DNA from: Paralithodes platypus
Lineage: Eukaryota; Arthropoda; Malacostraca; Decapoda; Lithodidae
NCBI GenBank assembly: GCA_032716605.1
Contig: CM064509.1
Coordinates: 35,013,228-35,077,227 of the forward strand
Reading direction: 5' to 3'
Length of the DNA: 64,000 nucleotides
The position numbers were made by a program, and so were the translations under genes. The notes under the pieces are model-generated. The model saw nothing but the letters and a program-made list of their open reading frames with translations. It had not been told where the DNA came from and made no database searches. Of this stretch, positions 32,690-42,693 are shown piece by piece (positions within the stretch are counted from its first letter, which is position 1; each line of letters starts with the position of its first letter).

Positions 32690-32935
32690 GTTAGTATGCG
32701 AGATATTATTTTAGTGTGTTAGTGTGTTTGGTTGCGTGAGAGTGTGAGTTCGAGTGTGTGTGTGTGTGTGTGTGAGGGTTAGTATGTGAGAGAGTATTTT
32801 AGTGTGTGTGTGTGTGTGTTAGGGTTAGTATGTGAGATATTATTTTAGTGTGTGAGTGTGTTTGGTTGCGTAAGAGTGTGAGTTAGAGTGTGTGAGTGAA
32901 GGAGTAATAGTTTGCGAGTGTGTTATTGAGTGAAC
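32601..32935. repeat. (TG)n and a ~70-bp TG-rich tandem repeat
   Basis: Pure (TG)n at 32,607-32,686. GAGGGTTAGTATGTGAGATA, TTATTTTAGTGTG and TTTGGTTGCGTAAGAGTGTG then recur two to three times. Confidence 0.85.
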
Positions 32936-33071
32936 CTAGGGAGAAATCAACTTGGGGGGGGTCATCGTTTGTAAAACCCTTATTAACATTATTCTCTTTT
33001 GTCCACAGGTGAGTGCTGGAGACTGGGTGTTTGGACCACAGCAGGTTTGTGCAAGACGATATAATATTATA

Positions 33072-33453
33072 TTACGGGGGTCACCTGCTTTTTGTATCTT
33101 TCTCTCCTTTTCTCTCTTTCCCTGGCTTGTATCCATTCGGCCCCATTCAGCCAACTGTTTTAAGACGTTTATCCCGTCCAGGTGTCGATTTCTTCCTGGC
33201 GAGCGATAGCGAGCCAGCATTGTATGGAGAAATCAGGCTTCACCGGAGACATTTTTCTATCGAAAAATGTACACATTTAGCTTGCTGTCAAAATAAAAAT
33301 GTATATATGCTGGCTCGCTACCGCTCGCCAGGAAAATATTGACACCTGGATGAGGGTAAACTTCTTAAAGAAGTAGGTTGAATGGGGCCGAATGGGTACA
33401 AGCCAAAGAGAGAGGGAGGGAAAGAGAAAAAAAAGTGAGGTTGGCCCCCTTAA
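33072..33453 (+). mobile_element. Family B foldback element, copy B3
   Basis: Starts TTACGGGGGTCACCTGC (TTAA mutated to TTAC) and ends GTTGGCCCCCTTAA. Both arms carry the core (GGCGAGCGATAGCGAGCC; GGCTCGCTACCGCTCGCC). The spacer has TTTTTCTATCGAAAAA. Confidence 0.85.
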
Positions 33454-33636
33454 GACTAGCAAGCATAAATTACTGATGAGTTTCTGGGAATTTCGTTGAT
33501 TATCGAGGCAAGATTCAATTGCATTATACTGTTATTTCTCAATTAATTTCAGTGTGTGTAATTTAGGAGTAGTACTAGTAATATTGTTATGTTATTACGT
33601 TCATTATAATTATTGACATTATTATTAATATTATTA

Positions 33637-33697
<61 letters not shown>

Positions 33698-34046
33698 CGG
33701 TCACTCTCCCCCCTCCCACAAAAAAAAAAAAATGAAAAGTGGGGATTGGGCCTGAGTATATAGATATATAGATAGAGTATTATTATTTATATTATTATTA
33801 TTATTATTACTACTATCTTATTATTATTTTATTTTTGTTTCTTTTGGTTCTGGATCAGGGAGTAAATGAAAGTGTCGTGAGCGGCGGGAACATTATCAAG
33901 CTTGCACCAAACTAATCAGATGTTAATTATCTCAAAAGTATCGCGCTGCAAAATTCCCAATGAAATTCTTTGTGCATAATTGGAAATGCCTCCCTAAAAA
34001 TAATCATACTAACGCTAATGGAAAAAGATGATATGCGCAATTTAGA
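33454..34046. repeat. AT-rich DNA with (TTA)n
   Basis: (ATT)n at 33,622-33,697, plus a smaller TTATTATT cluster at 33,780-33,830. No gene. Confidence 0.8.
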
Positions 34047-34610
34047 TCAATTGTTAGTAGTTGTTGTTGTTGTTGTTGTTGTTCCCCAAGCTGCCTGACC
34101 GAACAGCCCCAAGGCCCCGAGCAAGGCCAAGGCCATAACCGAGCGCCCCCACAGAACCCTCCCCGCCGACCACAATAAAGCCTGGGTGACCGAAGCCACT
34201 CCATGGCGGGGAGCTTGAGGAGGGTGCGGAAACGCCCGGGAAACCAAAGCCCCACCCAGGGCCCTGTGCCCCTCAGCAATTATGAAGAGAAAGTTGAGGG
34301 GCAAGGGAAATATGTGACGCTTTGGCTTCCAATCTTGGTAGATTGGGAGGTCAATCCACGTTAGAGACGCCGTCACTTGAGATCTAGAAAATATATAAGT
34401 AAAAGGAACAGTCAGAGTAAGCTATGGGTATGGCAGAGATTGCTCAGTTCTCACTCTGATAGACCAGCCCATCACCACATGACTAGAACCCAATCCTCTC
34501 AGCATCAGCTAGGAAAGGCCCTAGAAAGCCGCCTTTGGCGGGGGGATAGCTCCCCTATTTCAACCCTTTTCGGGGTTGGGCACCCGCCAGTAAGTAAGTA
34601 ATACAGATTA
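34047..34610 (-). mobile_element. Probable retroposon with (AAC)n tail, GC-rich
   Basis: This is the most GC-rich block of its size in the window. On the minus strand it ends GGCAGCTTGGGGAACAACAA then (CAA)n at 34,057-34,083, a typical microsatellite-like 3' tail. The 5' part has GGGGAGCTATCCCCCCGCC. The ~100-residue ORFs (34,004-34,376) cross the tail, and I do not recognise a protein. A SINE or LINE 3' end is the best guess. Confidence 0.5.
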
Positions 34611-35057
34611 TAATTTATCGTCCCCTGTCTGTCATAGGTTGGTCATTCAGTATTTCGTATTAATTATATAATTATCAGTATTGTTCATGTACAGTAGTTA
34701 GGCCTAGGACATTCGTCTCTGAATATTTCGTTCAAAGCATCCATCAAAATCTATTTTGTAGGGAAGTGAAAGGGCAGCTTCCATTTAGGCCGCTGAAGAA
34801 CTGGATCAATTCCAATATATTGACAAATTAAAGATTGAAGAAAAAAGAAAAACAAAACACAGTATTTAAATACCAAAGGTGGAGGGAAATAAATTTGGAT
34901 GCGGACTCTTCCCAACAAAAACATTAGTTGTTTGGTTTCGCGTTCCTACCTCACTGATCCCATTCCGTTCAAATCCTTTCCTAAGGTTTGGAGGTATTTG
35001 TGTGTGTACAGTCAAATAACAGAGGTTAATTGTTATCCTCGTTGACAACCTCGTCGG
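34611..35057. other. AT-rich, no recognised feature
   Basis: No element landmark or exon seen. Confidence 0.5.
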
Positions 35058-35162
35058 AGAGAGCGAGAGTGTGTGAGAGAGGGAGTGGGAGAGAGAGAGA
35101 GAGAGAGCGAGAGTGGGAGGGAGAGAGAGAGAGCGCGACAGCCAGAGAGAGAGAGAGAGATA
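35058..35162. repeat. Impure (AG)n at the 3' edge of the LINE
   Basis: AG-rich with GCGAGAGTGGG interruptions. The LINE tail follows after TATGGATGAAC. Confidence 0.85.
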
Positions 35163-35499
35163 TGGATGAACATAGATTTATGTAGATACATTGGTCACAC
35201 AGACCTTACGATCCCAGCGAGGTGGTCAGAACTTAATTCTAGTAGGGATATATCACATAGATAAACTGGGCACTGGAAGAGAGTACAAAGGAGTACAAAG
35301 GAAATCAAGCAACAACAGGTCTAGTGACCCTTCTAGGCTGCTTGTCCTCCAAAACACTGAGGATCAAGTGTCCAAACAGTGGTTTAGAGTGGGTAAGGGA
35401 ACATTGGAAAGGGAACTACTGCCCTGCCACTAACGTGGCAGGACTAGGAAGTTAGTAGGGGACATATGGGTTAGTAACTGAGGGGAGGATAAAATAAAG

Positions 35500-36270
35500 T
35501 TATTCATTTACAAACGCAGTCAGTCGCGGGTTTGATGCGAGATATTTGTCTAGGCGGAATTTAAATGAATCAACGGTGCTGCAGTCTATAACGTCTCTGG
35601 GAAGCCCATTCCACAAGTTGACAACTCGATTGAAGAAGAAATTCTTAGATTCGTGTGAGTTAAAAGATTTACCAATAATTTTGCAACCGTTTCCCCGCGT
35701 GTAATTAGATTGGTCGATAGTGAAGTACTTACTACAGTTCATATTGTCGATGCCTTTGATGATTTTGAACACTTGAATTAAGTCACCTCTTAATCTGCGC
35801 TGGGTTAAAGGAAATAGATTTAATTCTCTAAGACGCTCTTCGTATGGTTTGTTCTTTAGGCTAGGTATCATTTTGGTAACTCTACGTTGAACTCGTTCTA
35901 GCTTGTTTATGTCTTTTTGGTAATAAGGGCACCAGCATTGAACGCAGTATTCCAGAAGAGGGCGGACTAAGGAATTGTAAAGGGTTAGGATTACATCTTT
36001 GGATTTATGCTCAAATGATCTGCCTATAAAGCCAATTATTTTGTTTGCCTTCTTAACAACTTCTGAACATTGTTGACTCGGTTTTAGGTTACTCGATATT
36101 GTTACTCCCAGATCGGTTTCTCTGTTTACATTCTTAAGCTGAGTGCCATTCATCGAATAGTTTGCTTTCTCATTTAGGTATCCGATATGTAGTACTTTAC
36201 ATTTATCCGCATTGAAACTCATTTGCCAAATTTGGGCCCAATGTGACAATTTATCTAGATTGTGTTGCAT
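35500..36270 (-). pseudogene. CR1-like ORF2, thumb and C-terminal part
   Basis: An open frame of 256 codons. Early residues FNADKCKVLHIG and then TDLGVTISSNLKPS are the usual region just after the catalytic palm. Next come LYNSLVRPLLEYCVQCWCPY, LERVQRRVTKMIPSL and the RRLRGDLIQVFKIIKG block, all hallmarks of CR1-type polyproteins. The C-terminus has FFFNRVVNLWNGLP, and the natural stop is at 35,500. It joins the catalytic part (36,255-36,660) through a one-base loss near 36,286-36,289. It would be part of the enzyme that copies LINE RNA into the chromosome, but it is inactive as it stands. Confidence 0.9.
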
Positions 36271-36668
36271 ATCGTCAACTTGATCTTTGAGAGTACGCTA
36301 TTTGCAATTTTTGTATCGTCAGCAAATTTTGAGATTGTACAGGTGAGACCCTCATCTATGTCGTTGATGTAAATTAGAAAGAGAATTGGTCCTAGTACCG
36401 ATCCCTGGGGTACCCCGCTACTTACATTGGTCCATTTAGATGCCTTACCATTTATGACTACTCTTTGCTTTCTGTCGCTGAGCCAATTTTCTATCCATTT
36501 CAACACACCGTCTTGTATTCCATGCGCTTTTAGTTTTAGCAGTAAACGTTTGTGGGGAACTTTGTCAAAGGCCTTTTGAAAATCAAGGTATATAATATCT
36601 ACAGCTTTACTCTCATCGTAGAGGTTGAGGATATCGTGGAAGAAGTCTAAGAGGTTTGTTAAACAGGA
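36255..36668 (-). pseudogene. CR1-like reverse transcriptase, catalytic palm
   Basis: The frame contains motif A as [13 protein letters not shown] (about 36,552-36,590), then [16 protein letters not shown], the [19 protein letters not shown] block, and motif C as FADDTKI (FADD codons at 36,315-36,326). The catalytic aspartates of motifs A and C are therefore present. FADD in place of YADD is common in this LINE group. The segment is out of frame with both neighbours, so no full enzyme can be made. I set the upstream limit at the homopolymer frameshift near 36,672-36,678. Confidence 0.9.
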
Positions 36669-37137
36669 ACGTTTTTTTACGAAAGCCGTGTTGAGTATCT
36701 TTAAGTATGTTATTTTCCTCTAAGTGATTTACGAGTCTGTCTCTTATGACCGTTACTAGCATTTTACATACAACTGAGGTTAAGCTAATTGGACGATAGT
36801 TACTGGGTAGGGATTTGCTGCCTTTTTTGAATATCGGTGTTACGTTGGCTATCTTCCACTGATCAGGCATAGTTCCAGACTGCAAGGATTTATTGAATAG
36901 TAATGTCAGTGGTTTGGAGAGCTCATCCTTAGCTTCCTTTAGAACTCTAGGCGAGATTGTATCAGGTCCAGGCGTTTTATTTACCTTGAGTTTATCTAAA
37001 CAATTCAATACTTCTCTCTCTGTAACTGTGATATTGCTTAGAACATCTGAATTATCAATCTGAATCGGCGATGGTGTAGGGATATCACTGAGGTCTTCTG
37101 TTGTAAAAACTGATTTCAAAGAAGGTATTGAGGGCAT
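36613..37137 (-). pseudogene. CR1-like reverse transcriptase, N-terminal fingers
   Basis: The frame gives LDKLKVNKTPGPDTISPRVL, then WKIANVTPIFKKGSKSLPSN, YRPISLTSVVCKMLV and TQHGFRKK. The P-GPD and NYRPISL motifs mark the start of a non-LTR reverse transcriptase. The frame is lost in a T7 run on the plus strand (36,672-36,678), where one extra base shifts the reading frame. Another shift lies at about 37,115-37,125, just after the MSNALNT residues of the upstream part. The first ATG of the open frame (37,137) is not a natural start. Confidence 0.88.
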
Positions 37138-37640
37138 TACTCATTTGTACTTCGTCTTTGGTGTATTCTCCATTTTCATCGACTAACGGTCCAACAGTTG
37201 AAGTAACTACTTTTTTCTTTCTGATATAACTATAGAATTATTTCGGGTTTGTTTTACTTTGATTCGCAATATGTAACTCTAAGGTCTTTTTACTTTGCTT
37301 AATTAACTTTTTGGCTTTGCGTCGTAGCTCTACAAATTTCACCCGTTCTTCGTCATTTTGTGAGGATTTTAATCTATCATTAGTAATTTTTTTAGCAAGC
37401 AGGCAGTTTGAAATATCTTTATTCCACCATTTGGGCTTATTATTATGGCCTGGACGCCGTATTTTCGATGGTATGCAGTCTTGCACTGCTTTTAGGTAAG
37501 TGGTTTCGAATAACTTCCAAGATGTATTTATGTCGTTATTGTTAATTAAAAAGCTCCAGTCAGTTTCTTTAAACATAGCTCTAAGTTTATGAAAGTTTGC
37601 TTTCTTGAAATTAGGGACTTTTTCGATGCTACTATTTGGT
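37120..37640 (-). pseudogene. CR1-like ORF2, linker between endonuclease and RT
   Basis: Residues such as FKETDWSFLINNNDINTSWK, IRRPGHNNKPKWWNKDI and FVELRRKAKKLIKQSKKTLE correspond to the linker typical of CR1/L2-group ORF2 proteins (KPKWWN followed by a lysine-rich helix). An in-frame TAA at 37,238-37,240 interrupts it between NPK and FYSYIRKKK. The upstream end runs straight into (CT)n on this strand, so the leucine/serine run that precedes it in the open frame (to 37,819) is only microsatellite. Confidence 0.85.
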
Positions 37641-37641
37641 T

Positions 37642-37707
<66 letters not shown>

Positions 37708-37722
37708 TAGAGAGATAGAGAG

Positions 37723-37790
<68 letters not shown>
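37641..37790. repeat. (AG)n at the truncation point of the LINE
   Basis: About 150 bp of AG, interrupted by GGAGAGATAGAGAGATAG in the middle. Confidence 0.95.
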
Positions 37791-38247
37791 ATACGGAACC
37801 AGCCCTCGTCAACATTCATATGAGGTGGCGAGTGATAAGAGAATTGGTATAGTGGTGGTGGAGTGGTGGGAGGAGGGGCTCCAAGGGAGGAGTCGGTGAG
37901 ACTGAGTAGTAGACTGCTGAGTAGGTGGGTGGAACTAAGTGAGGGCTTCTCTGTGTGTGTGAGAGGGAGTGAGTGTGTGTGAGCGAGAGTTTGTGTGAGA
38001 GAGAGAGAGTGTGTGAGAGTGAGAGAGAAAGCGAGAGAACTGAAGGCTTCTGTGTGTGCGTGTATATGTGTGTTTGTTTGATTGTGTTTTCTTATTGAGA
38101 GAGAGAGTGTGTGTGTGTGAGTGAGTGACAGAGAGAGATAGTGAGAGGAAGAGTGAGAGAGTGACAGAGAGAGAGATAGTGAGAGGAAGAGTGAGAGAGA
38201 AATTCAGAAAGTGAGTATGTTGAGTAGGTAGTGGAACTAAGAGAGAG

Positions 38248-38278
<31 letters not shown>

Positions 38279-38386
38279 CATAGTGAAGAAGGTTGCTGAA
38301 TGGCTGATGGAACCAAGTGAGAGCTTTTATGTGCGTGTGTGTAGGTGTGTGCGTGCGTGTGGGTGTGGGTGGGTGTATATACAATG
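37791..38386. repeat. GT- and GA-rich low-complexity DNA
   Basis: GTGTGAGAGAGAGAG-type phrases interleave with two near-duplicate blocks (TGGAACTAAGTGAGGGCTTC at 37,930; TGGAACTAAGAGAGAGCTCG at 38,231; TGGAACCAAGTGAGAGCTTT at 38,308). This suggests an old tandem unit of irregular length. Confidence 0.7.
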
Positions 38387-38607
38387 TTAACCCATTTACT
38401 AACGGTGACGTCCTTTGCATCATATTGTGGCAACTAATAGACGATAATATTCAGCTTAGGAAGGACCGCTAGATATGATCAGGCCACAGACTATATCATA
38501 ATTATATAATCCTTTGAGCTACCACAAATCCTTCCTAAGCTGAATAGAATCGTCTAATGGTGTCCAGAATATGATAATAAGGACGTCCCCGGTACTGAAG
38601 GGGGTAA
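38387..38607 (+). mobile_element. Family E MITE, copy E6
   Basis: TTAACCCATTTACTAACGG then TGACGTCC on the left, and GGACGTCCCCGGTACTGAAG then GGGGTAA on the right. The interior arms AGACGATAATATTCAGCTTA then GGAAGGA and TCCTTCCTAAGCTGAATAGA then ATCGTCTAATGG form a ~35-bp inverted pair. This copy shows the foldback layout of the family best. Confidence 0.85.
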
Positions 38608-38778
38608 AGCTGCTCGAAGGGTAATTAGTAAGAATAACTAGAAGGAGACTAATGGTATTGAGTTTAAGAGGGGAGTGCTTGTTTTTTGGTCTATGTATTT
38701 ATTAATATATTTATTTTTTAGTTAGGGGAGAAGGGGTGTGTGGTTGAAGGACGAGGGAGAGAAAGAGGTAGAAAGAGT

Positions 38779-38855
<77 letters not shown>

Positions 38856-38860
38856 GAACA
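38608..38860. repeat. Unique sequence ending in (AG)n
   Basis: Pure (AG)n at 38,789-38,853. Confidence 0.85.
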
Positions 38861-39089
38861 CCAGTAGTAGGTAACCCTCAGGCACCCACCACAGCCTTAT
38901 CTACCAGACCCACACTGAGGGAGAGAGTGAGAGTAAGAGTGAGTGTGGGGGGAGGGAGAGTTTGAAGGAAGAGAGAGTGAGAAATGGTTTAGGGAGAGTG
39001 AGAGAAAGGGCAGTCGAATCGAGAGTGACAGAGTGCGTTTGTGTGTGTGTGTGTGTTTTATATGTGTGAATGAGAAAGTGTGTGTGTGT

Positions 39090-39165
<76 letters not shown>
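38861..39165. repeat. AG-rich DNA and long (TG)n
   Basis: (TG)n at 39,095-39,162, preceded by TG runs with GTGTGTTTTATATG interruptions. Confidence 0.9.
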
Positions 39166-39353
39166 GTTGCAAGGGAAATCTAGCCTCACAAAGGTTTATA
39201 GTATCCATTCCAGGGAGATGAACACTGGACGAAAAAAATATATATAAATCAAGAGTGCATTTATTTTGCAATATATAGTAACAGTATAATGCAATGTTCT
39301 TCAGGTAAGGTAAATTATTATATGTACAAATATCTGCGTGTTATAGTTATGTT

Positions 39354-39354
<1 letters not shown>

Positions 39355-39425
<71 letters not shown>
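39355..39425. repeat. (AG)n microsatellite
   Basis: Pure AG run of about 68 bp. Confidence 0.95.
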
Positions 39426-39427
<2 letters not shown>

Positions 39428-39602
39428 GTATCCGCTTCAAATAGAATGAATAATCCAGGTAGGGGATAATGGCACTATAAATCGAAAATATAAATAACAA
39501 AAAAGAGAGAGAGGGAGACAAAGGAGAAGTCTAGTTTTTCCCAAAAATAGGTATCTTTTTCTCTACGCCCTCTTCCTCCCTATTATATTATGCGACCTTG
39601 TC

Positions 39603-39643
39603 TTCTCTCTATCTCTCTCTCTTTCTTTCGTTCTTTCTCTCGC

Positions 39644-39715
<72 letters not shown>

Positions 39716-39810
39716 GCAGCACTCATCTTTTCTGTTTCTCTCCGCCGATTCAGTCTGCGCTCAGCAAAAGAAGAGAGAAGGAAGAAAGTGCAGTGCAAGG
39801 GAGAAGGAAA

Positions 39811-39870
<60 letters not shown>
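39603..39870. repeat. (CT)n and, 100 bp later, (AG)n
   Basis: (CT)n at 39,648-39,711 and (AG)n at 39,814-39,867 lie inverted around ~100 bp of unique sequence and could form a hairpin. Confidence 0.9.
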
Positions 39871-40087
39871 ACAGTAGGCACACTGAGAATATGATAGGGC
39901 ATGACTTTTGTAAGATGAAGATAGGGATTGCAAGCTTGAAATCAATAGATATACTGTAGATGGTTAAAACAAATAGATGTGGATAGTTAATGAGTCATGT
40001 TTAGATGTGTAGAATTAAATGAAACAAATGCAATACAATAATCTTCATAATGCTTTTTACATACAATGTGAATGTTTTGATATGTAA

Positions 40088-40119
40088 ATATATATACTGT
40101 ATATATATATATATATACC

Positions 40120-40182
<63 letters not shown>
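40088..40182. repeat. (TA)n with ACTGTA and ACCGGT interruptions
   Basis: TATACTGTATATA at 40,093 and ATACCGGTATATA at 40,115, with the rest pure TA. Confidence 0.95.
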
Positions 40183-40720
40183 TAGGCTATATATACAGGA
40201 TTCACTTTTTAACACGAGAAGGGAAAACAAGAACAGGGGCTCAGAGAGGAAAGAAAACATTAAGAGAAAAGAGAGAAGAGGACAAGAGAAGGAAAAACTC
40301 CTCTCTCAAGTCCAGTGTTCCTCTAATTCTCTGTCTCATTTGCTCCCTCGATTATTCACCTGTTCTTTTATTCCCGTTTTTTGTCCTCCCCACTCTCGCC
40401 TTCCGTGCCCCCATCAGATTGTCGCATACTATTATTTTCCCCCCAACTTATCTGAACTCTGATTTTCCAACTTGCTCTCGTGATTCACTGTTTTTTCTCT
40501 CTCCTCTCTCTTTTCTGACCTGATCTTTTACGTATGGCTTTCAACAACACGGGTCTTCATTCACGTCGTCTCGCGTTTGTTATTGTTTCGACTTGTTTCT
40601 TTGAATGGGTTATCTATTTGCTACTTAGCATATGTGTATTTCTCTGTCTATATTTGGGTATTGCCTTTCTTCTTATGTGTACCTATTTATCTCTATATCT
40701 CGTCTATCTATATATATATA
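40183..40720. other. No recognised gene
   Basis: The 157-residue ORF starting at 40,050 begins in the TA tract. It has no recognisable domain and no supporting codon signal, so I do not call it. Confidence 0.5.
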
Positions 40721-40742
40721 GCTATCTAGCTATCTATATCTA

Positions 40743-40805
<63 letters not shown>
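40721..40805. repeat. (CTAT)n then (TA)n
   Basis: AGCTATCTAGCTATCTATAT passes into pure TA. Confidence 0.95.
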
Positions 40806-40809
<4 letters not shown>

Positions 40810-41164
40810 TTGTGTATCGGTTCATTTATATAATTCTCCAATGGCATACATAGTATACGTACTGTCCAAAGGGTAGACTAGCCTATCCGTACGCAGTGGC
40901 CCAATTACTACACTTAATGATTAAACATACCATACTAACAATAAATGAGTAAAGCTAGATTAGTACATTTATTCTCAAAATGTATGGTACTAACGTTAAG
41001 ATCTATAAATGTTGACACTACATAAATTACTGAAACCAATTGTACTGTAAGTATAGGGTATTAATATATATCACGTACTGTTAGGATCATCGCGTACAAA
41101 TGGGTGAGGCTACCCTATAAACCCCCCCCCCCCCCCTTCTCTCTCTCTTTTACGAACACACACA
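40806..41164. other. AT-rich, C14 run, short (CA)n
   Basis: C run at 41,122-41,136 and (CA)n at 41,157-41,174. No gene seen. Confidence 0.5.
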
Positions 41165-41510
41165 CACACACACAGCCCGTAGCCTAGTAGGTAGCGCTCT
41201 CGTCTCACACACGAGGGGTCGGGGGTTCAATCCCCCGGCCGGGCGGAGACAAATTGGGCTTGTCTCCTTTCATGTGTTAGCCTCAGTTCACCTAGCTGTA
41301 AATAGGTACCTGGAATAAGTGGACGACGTTGTGACGTCCCATCTGGGGTTGGCAAAAATGGTACAAGGCGAGATGGGTATCATATGGTTCACCAAAGCTG
41401 ATGGCTACCTAAGCCTTCGGGCGAGACGGTACCGTCTATAGTGAGAATGGTACCATACAGATCCACCCTAAGCCTTCGTTTCCTATGTCGCCAATTGGCT
41501 AAAAATACAG
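41165..41510 (+). mobile_element. tRNA-derived SINE, decapod-like
   Basis: The head is GCCCGTAGCCTAGTAGGTAG (A box), then a CGTCTCACACACGAG anticodon-like hairpin and a perfect T-arm with B box (GGGGGTTCAATCCCCC), at tRNA spacing. The body includes GTTCACCTAGCTGTAAATAG then GTACCTGG, a phrase I associate with interspersed repeats of decapod crustaceans. It continues with two GGTACC(G/A)T palindromic patches. No clear 3' tail is visible. RNA polymerase III transcription is plausible. Confidence 0.8.
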
Positions 41511-41904
41511 ACTACACACACATCCACAGCCATTCCAACGATACATATAACACCTACACATATAGGAGGCGGGAAATAACGAGCATGCTCACTCCCGCAA
41601 TACAACTAGAGTAAGTACAACTAGAGTAAGTACACACACACACTCTCTCTGACATATCACACACACACACCACATACTTTATGTCCATAGTATTTTTTTT
41701 ATTCTTTTCTCTCACTTTTTCTGCCAACAAACCCCATAATTCTTTCTTCCCCTTCCTCTCTTCCGTTTAGGCTACAATATGCCAATTGCCTGATCACAAT
41801 CTCTCTCTCACTCTCTCTGTCTCTCTCTCTCTCTAAAATTACCCCTTCTAGAATATGCTGTTCAATTGTGATCTCCACCACTCAGGATTGATATAGACCG
41901 ACTA
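41511..41904. other. No gene; short (CA)n and (CT)n
   Basis: A duplicated ACAACTAGAGTAAGTAC near 41,600-41,632, and a CT-rich patch at 41,800-41,834. Confidence 0.55.
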
Positions 41905-42145
41905 GAAAGGTCCAACGTTTATCCCATCGATTATGAAAATAAGCTACGAGGAAAGGTACCAACGTTTATCCCATCGATTAGGAAAATAAGCTACGAGGAA
42001 AGGTACCAACGTTTATCCCATCGATTAGGAAAATAAGCTACGAGGAAAGGTACCAACGTTTATCCCATCGATTAGGAAAATAAGCTACGAGGAAAGGTAC
42101 CAACGTTTATCCCATCGATTAGGAAAATAAGCTACGAGGAAAGGT
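41905..42145. repeat. 47-bp minisatellite, 5 copies
   Basis: The unit runs AAGGTACCAACGTTTATCCC, ATCGATTAGGAAAATAAGCT, ACGAGGA. Copies 2-5 look identical. Copy 1 differs at two places (AAGGTCC; GATTATG). Confidence 0.95.
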
Positions 42146-42284
42146 TTGGAGTTCTCGGTGTCTAAGAGGTCAAGCTGTTGAAGTATATTAAAATAATAAA
42201 TGTGTTTGACAACTGTGACGATATCAATATGTTTACCCTCAATAGGAATAGAACATGTGACTATGGCTGCTAGTTCGAGCTAAA

Positions 42285-42530
42285 GAAATTTAACACTAGC
42301 ATTTGTGGACACTGTTATAGACATATGAGATCTACTCTACCATAAAAAAAACTTTCCTCAGTTCAGTGGAACAGCTTAAGAAATTAGTAAATAATTGTAT
42401 GCACAGTATGCAAATAAAATACTGAAGTGCGCAATCTTTTTCACCTTTAATATCTCCTTTGAATGGGCTGCAAGGTCTTTGATATTATGCTCACTATTCC
42501 TTGTAACTCTTTGCATATCACTCTCTTTTT
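42285..42530 (+). pseudogene. Highly decayed LINE C-terminal relic
   Basis: Nucleotide similarity to 16,390-16,610 in the same order (TGTGGACACT, CATATGAGATCTACTCTACC, GGAACAGCTTAAGAAATTAG, GGCTGCAAGGTCTTTGATA, CTTGTAACTCTTTGCATATC). It has no open frame. Confidence 0.5.
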
Positions 42531-42611
42531 CTTAATATAGAGGATGTAGAGTATTTGAAAGCAGGGTGTTGAACCTACTACAGTATCCAATTTATCTATT
42601 TTCTATCGAAG

Positions 42612-42612
<1 letters not shown>

Positions 42613-42689
<77 letters not shown>
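42613..42689. repeat. (CT)n at the 5' edge of the second LINE
   Basis: Pure CT run of ~76 bp. LINE coding sequence begins immediately after it. Confidence 0.95.

Positions 42690-42693
<4 letters not shown>

Larger units (their letters stand above)
35165..37640 (-). mobile_element. CR1-like non-LTR retrotransposon, 5'-truncated
   Basis: The minus strand carries, in order, a linker region, a reverse-transcriptase domain, a thumb/C-terminal domain, a ~260-bp 3' UTR and a tail ending in the CCTGACCACCTCGC-type motif (35,172-35,240). The order matches ORF2 of CR1-group LINEs. The apurinic-type endonuclease and ORF1 are absent, because the element stops at the (AG)n tract at 37,641. The reading frame is broken by one stop and three frameshifts (see the parts). 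The 3' UTR matches the copy at 42,689-43,640 closely. Confidence 0.9.

Noticed and set aside
34004..34376. Protein-coding exon in the GC-rich block
   Set aside because: The two frames overlap in different phases, run into the (AAC)n tail and show no recognised domain. A retroposon explains it better.
37640..37819. N-terminal signal peptide (leucine/serine-rich) on the LINE frame
   Set aside because: It is the (AG)n tract read on the minus strand. The LINE sequence proper begins at about 37,640.
41170..41245. Functional tRNA gene
   Set aside because: The head has good A and B boxes but is joined to a long SINE-like body, and the anticodon-like loop is not standard length.
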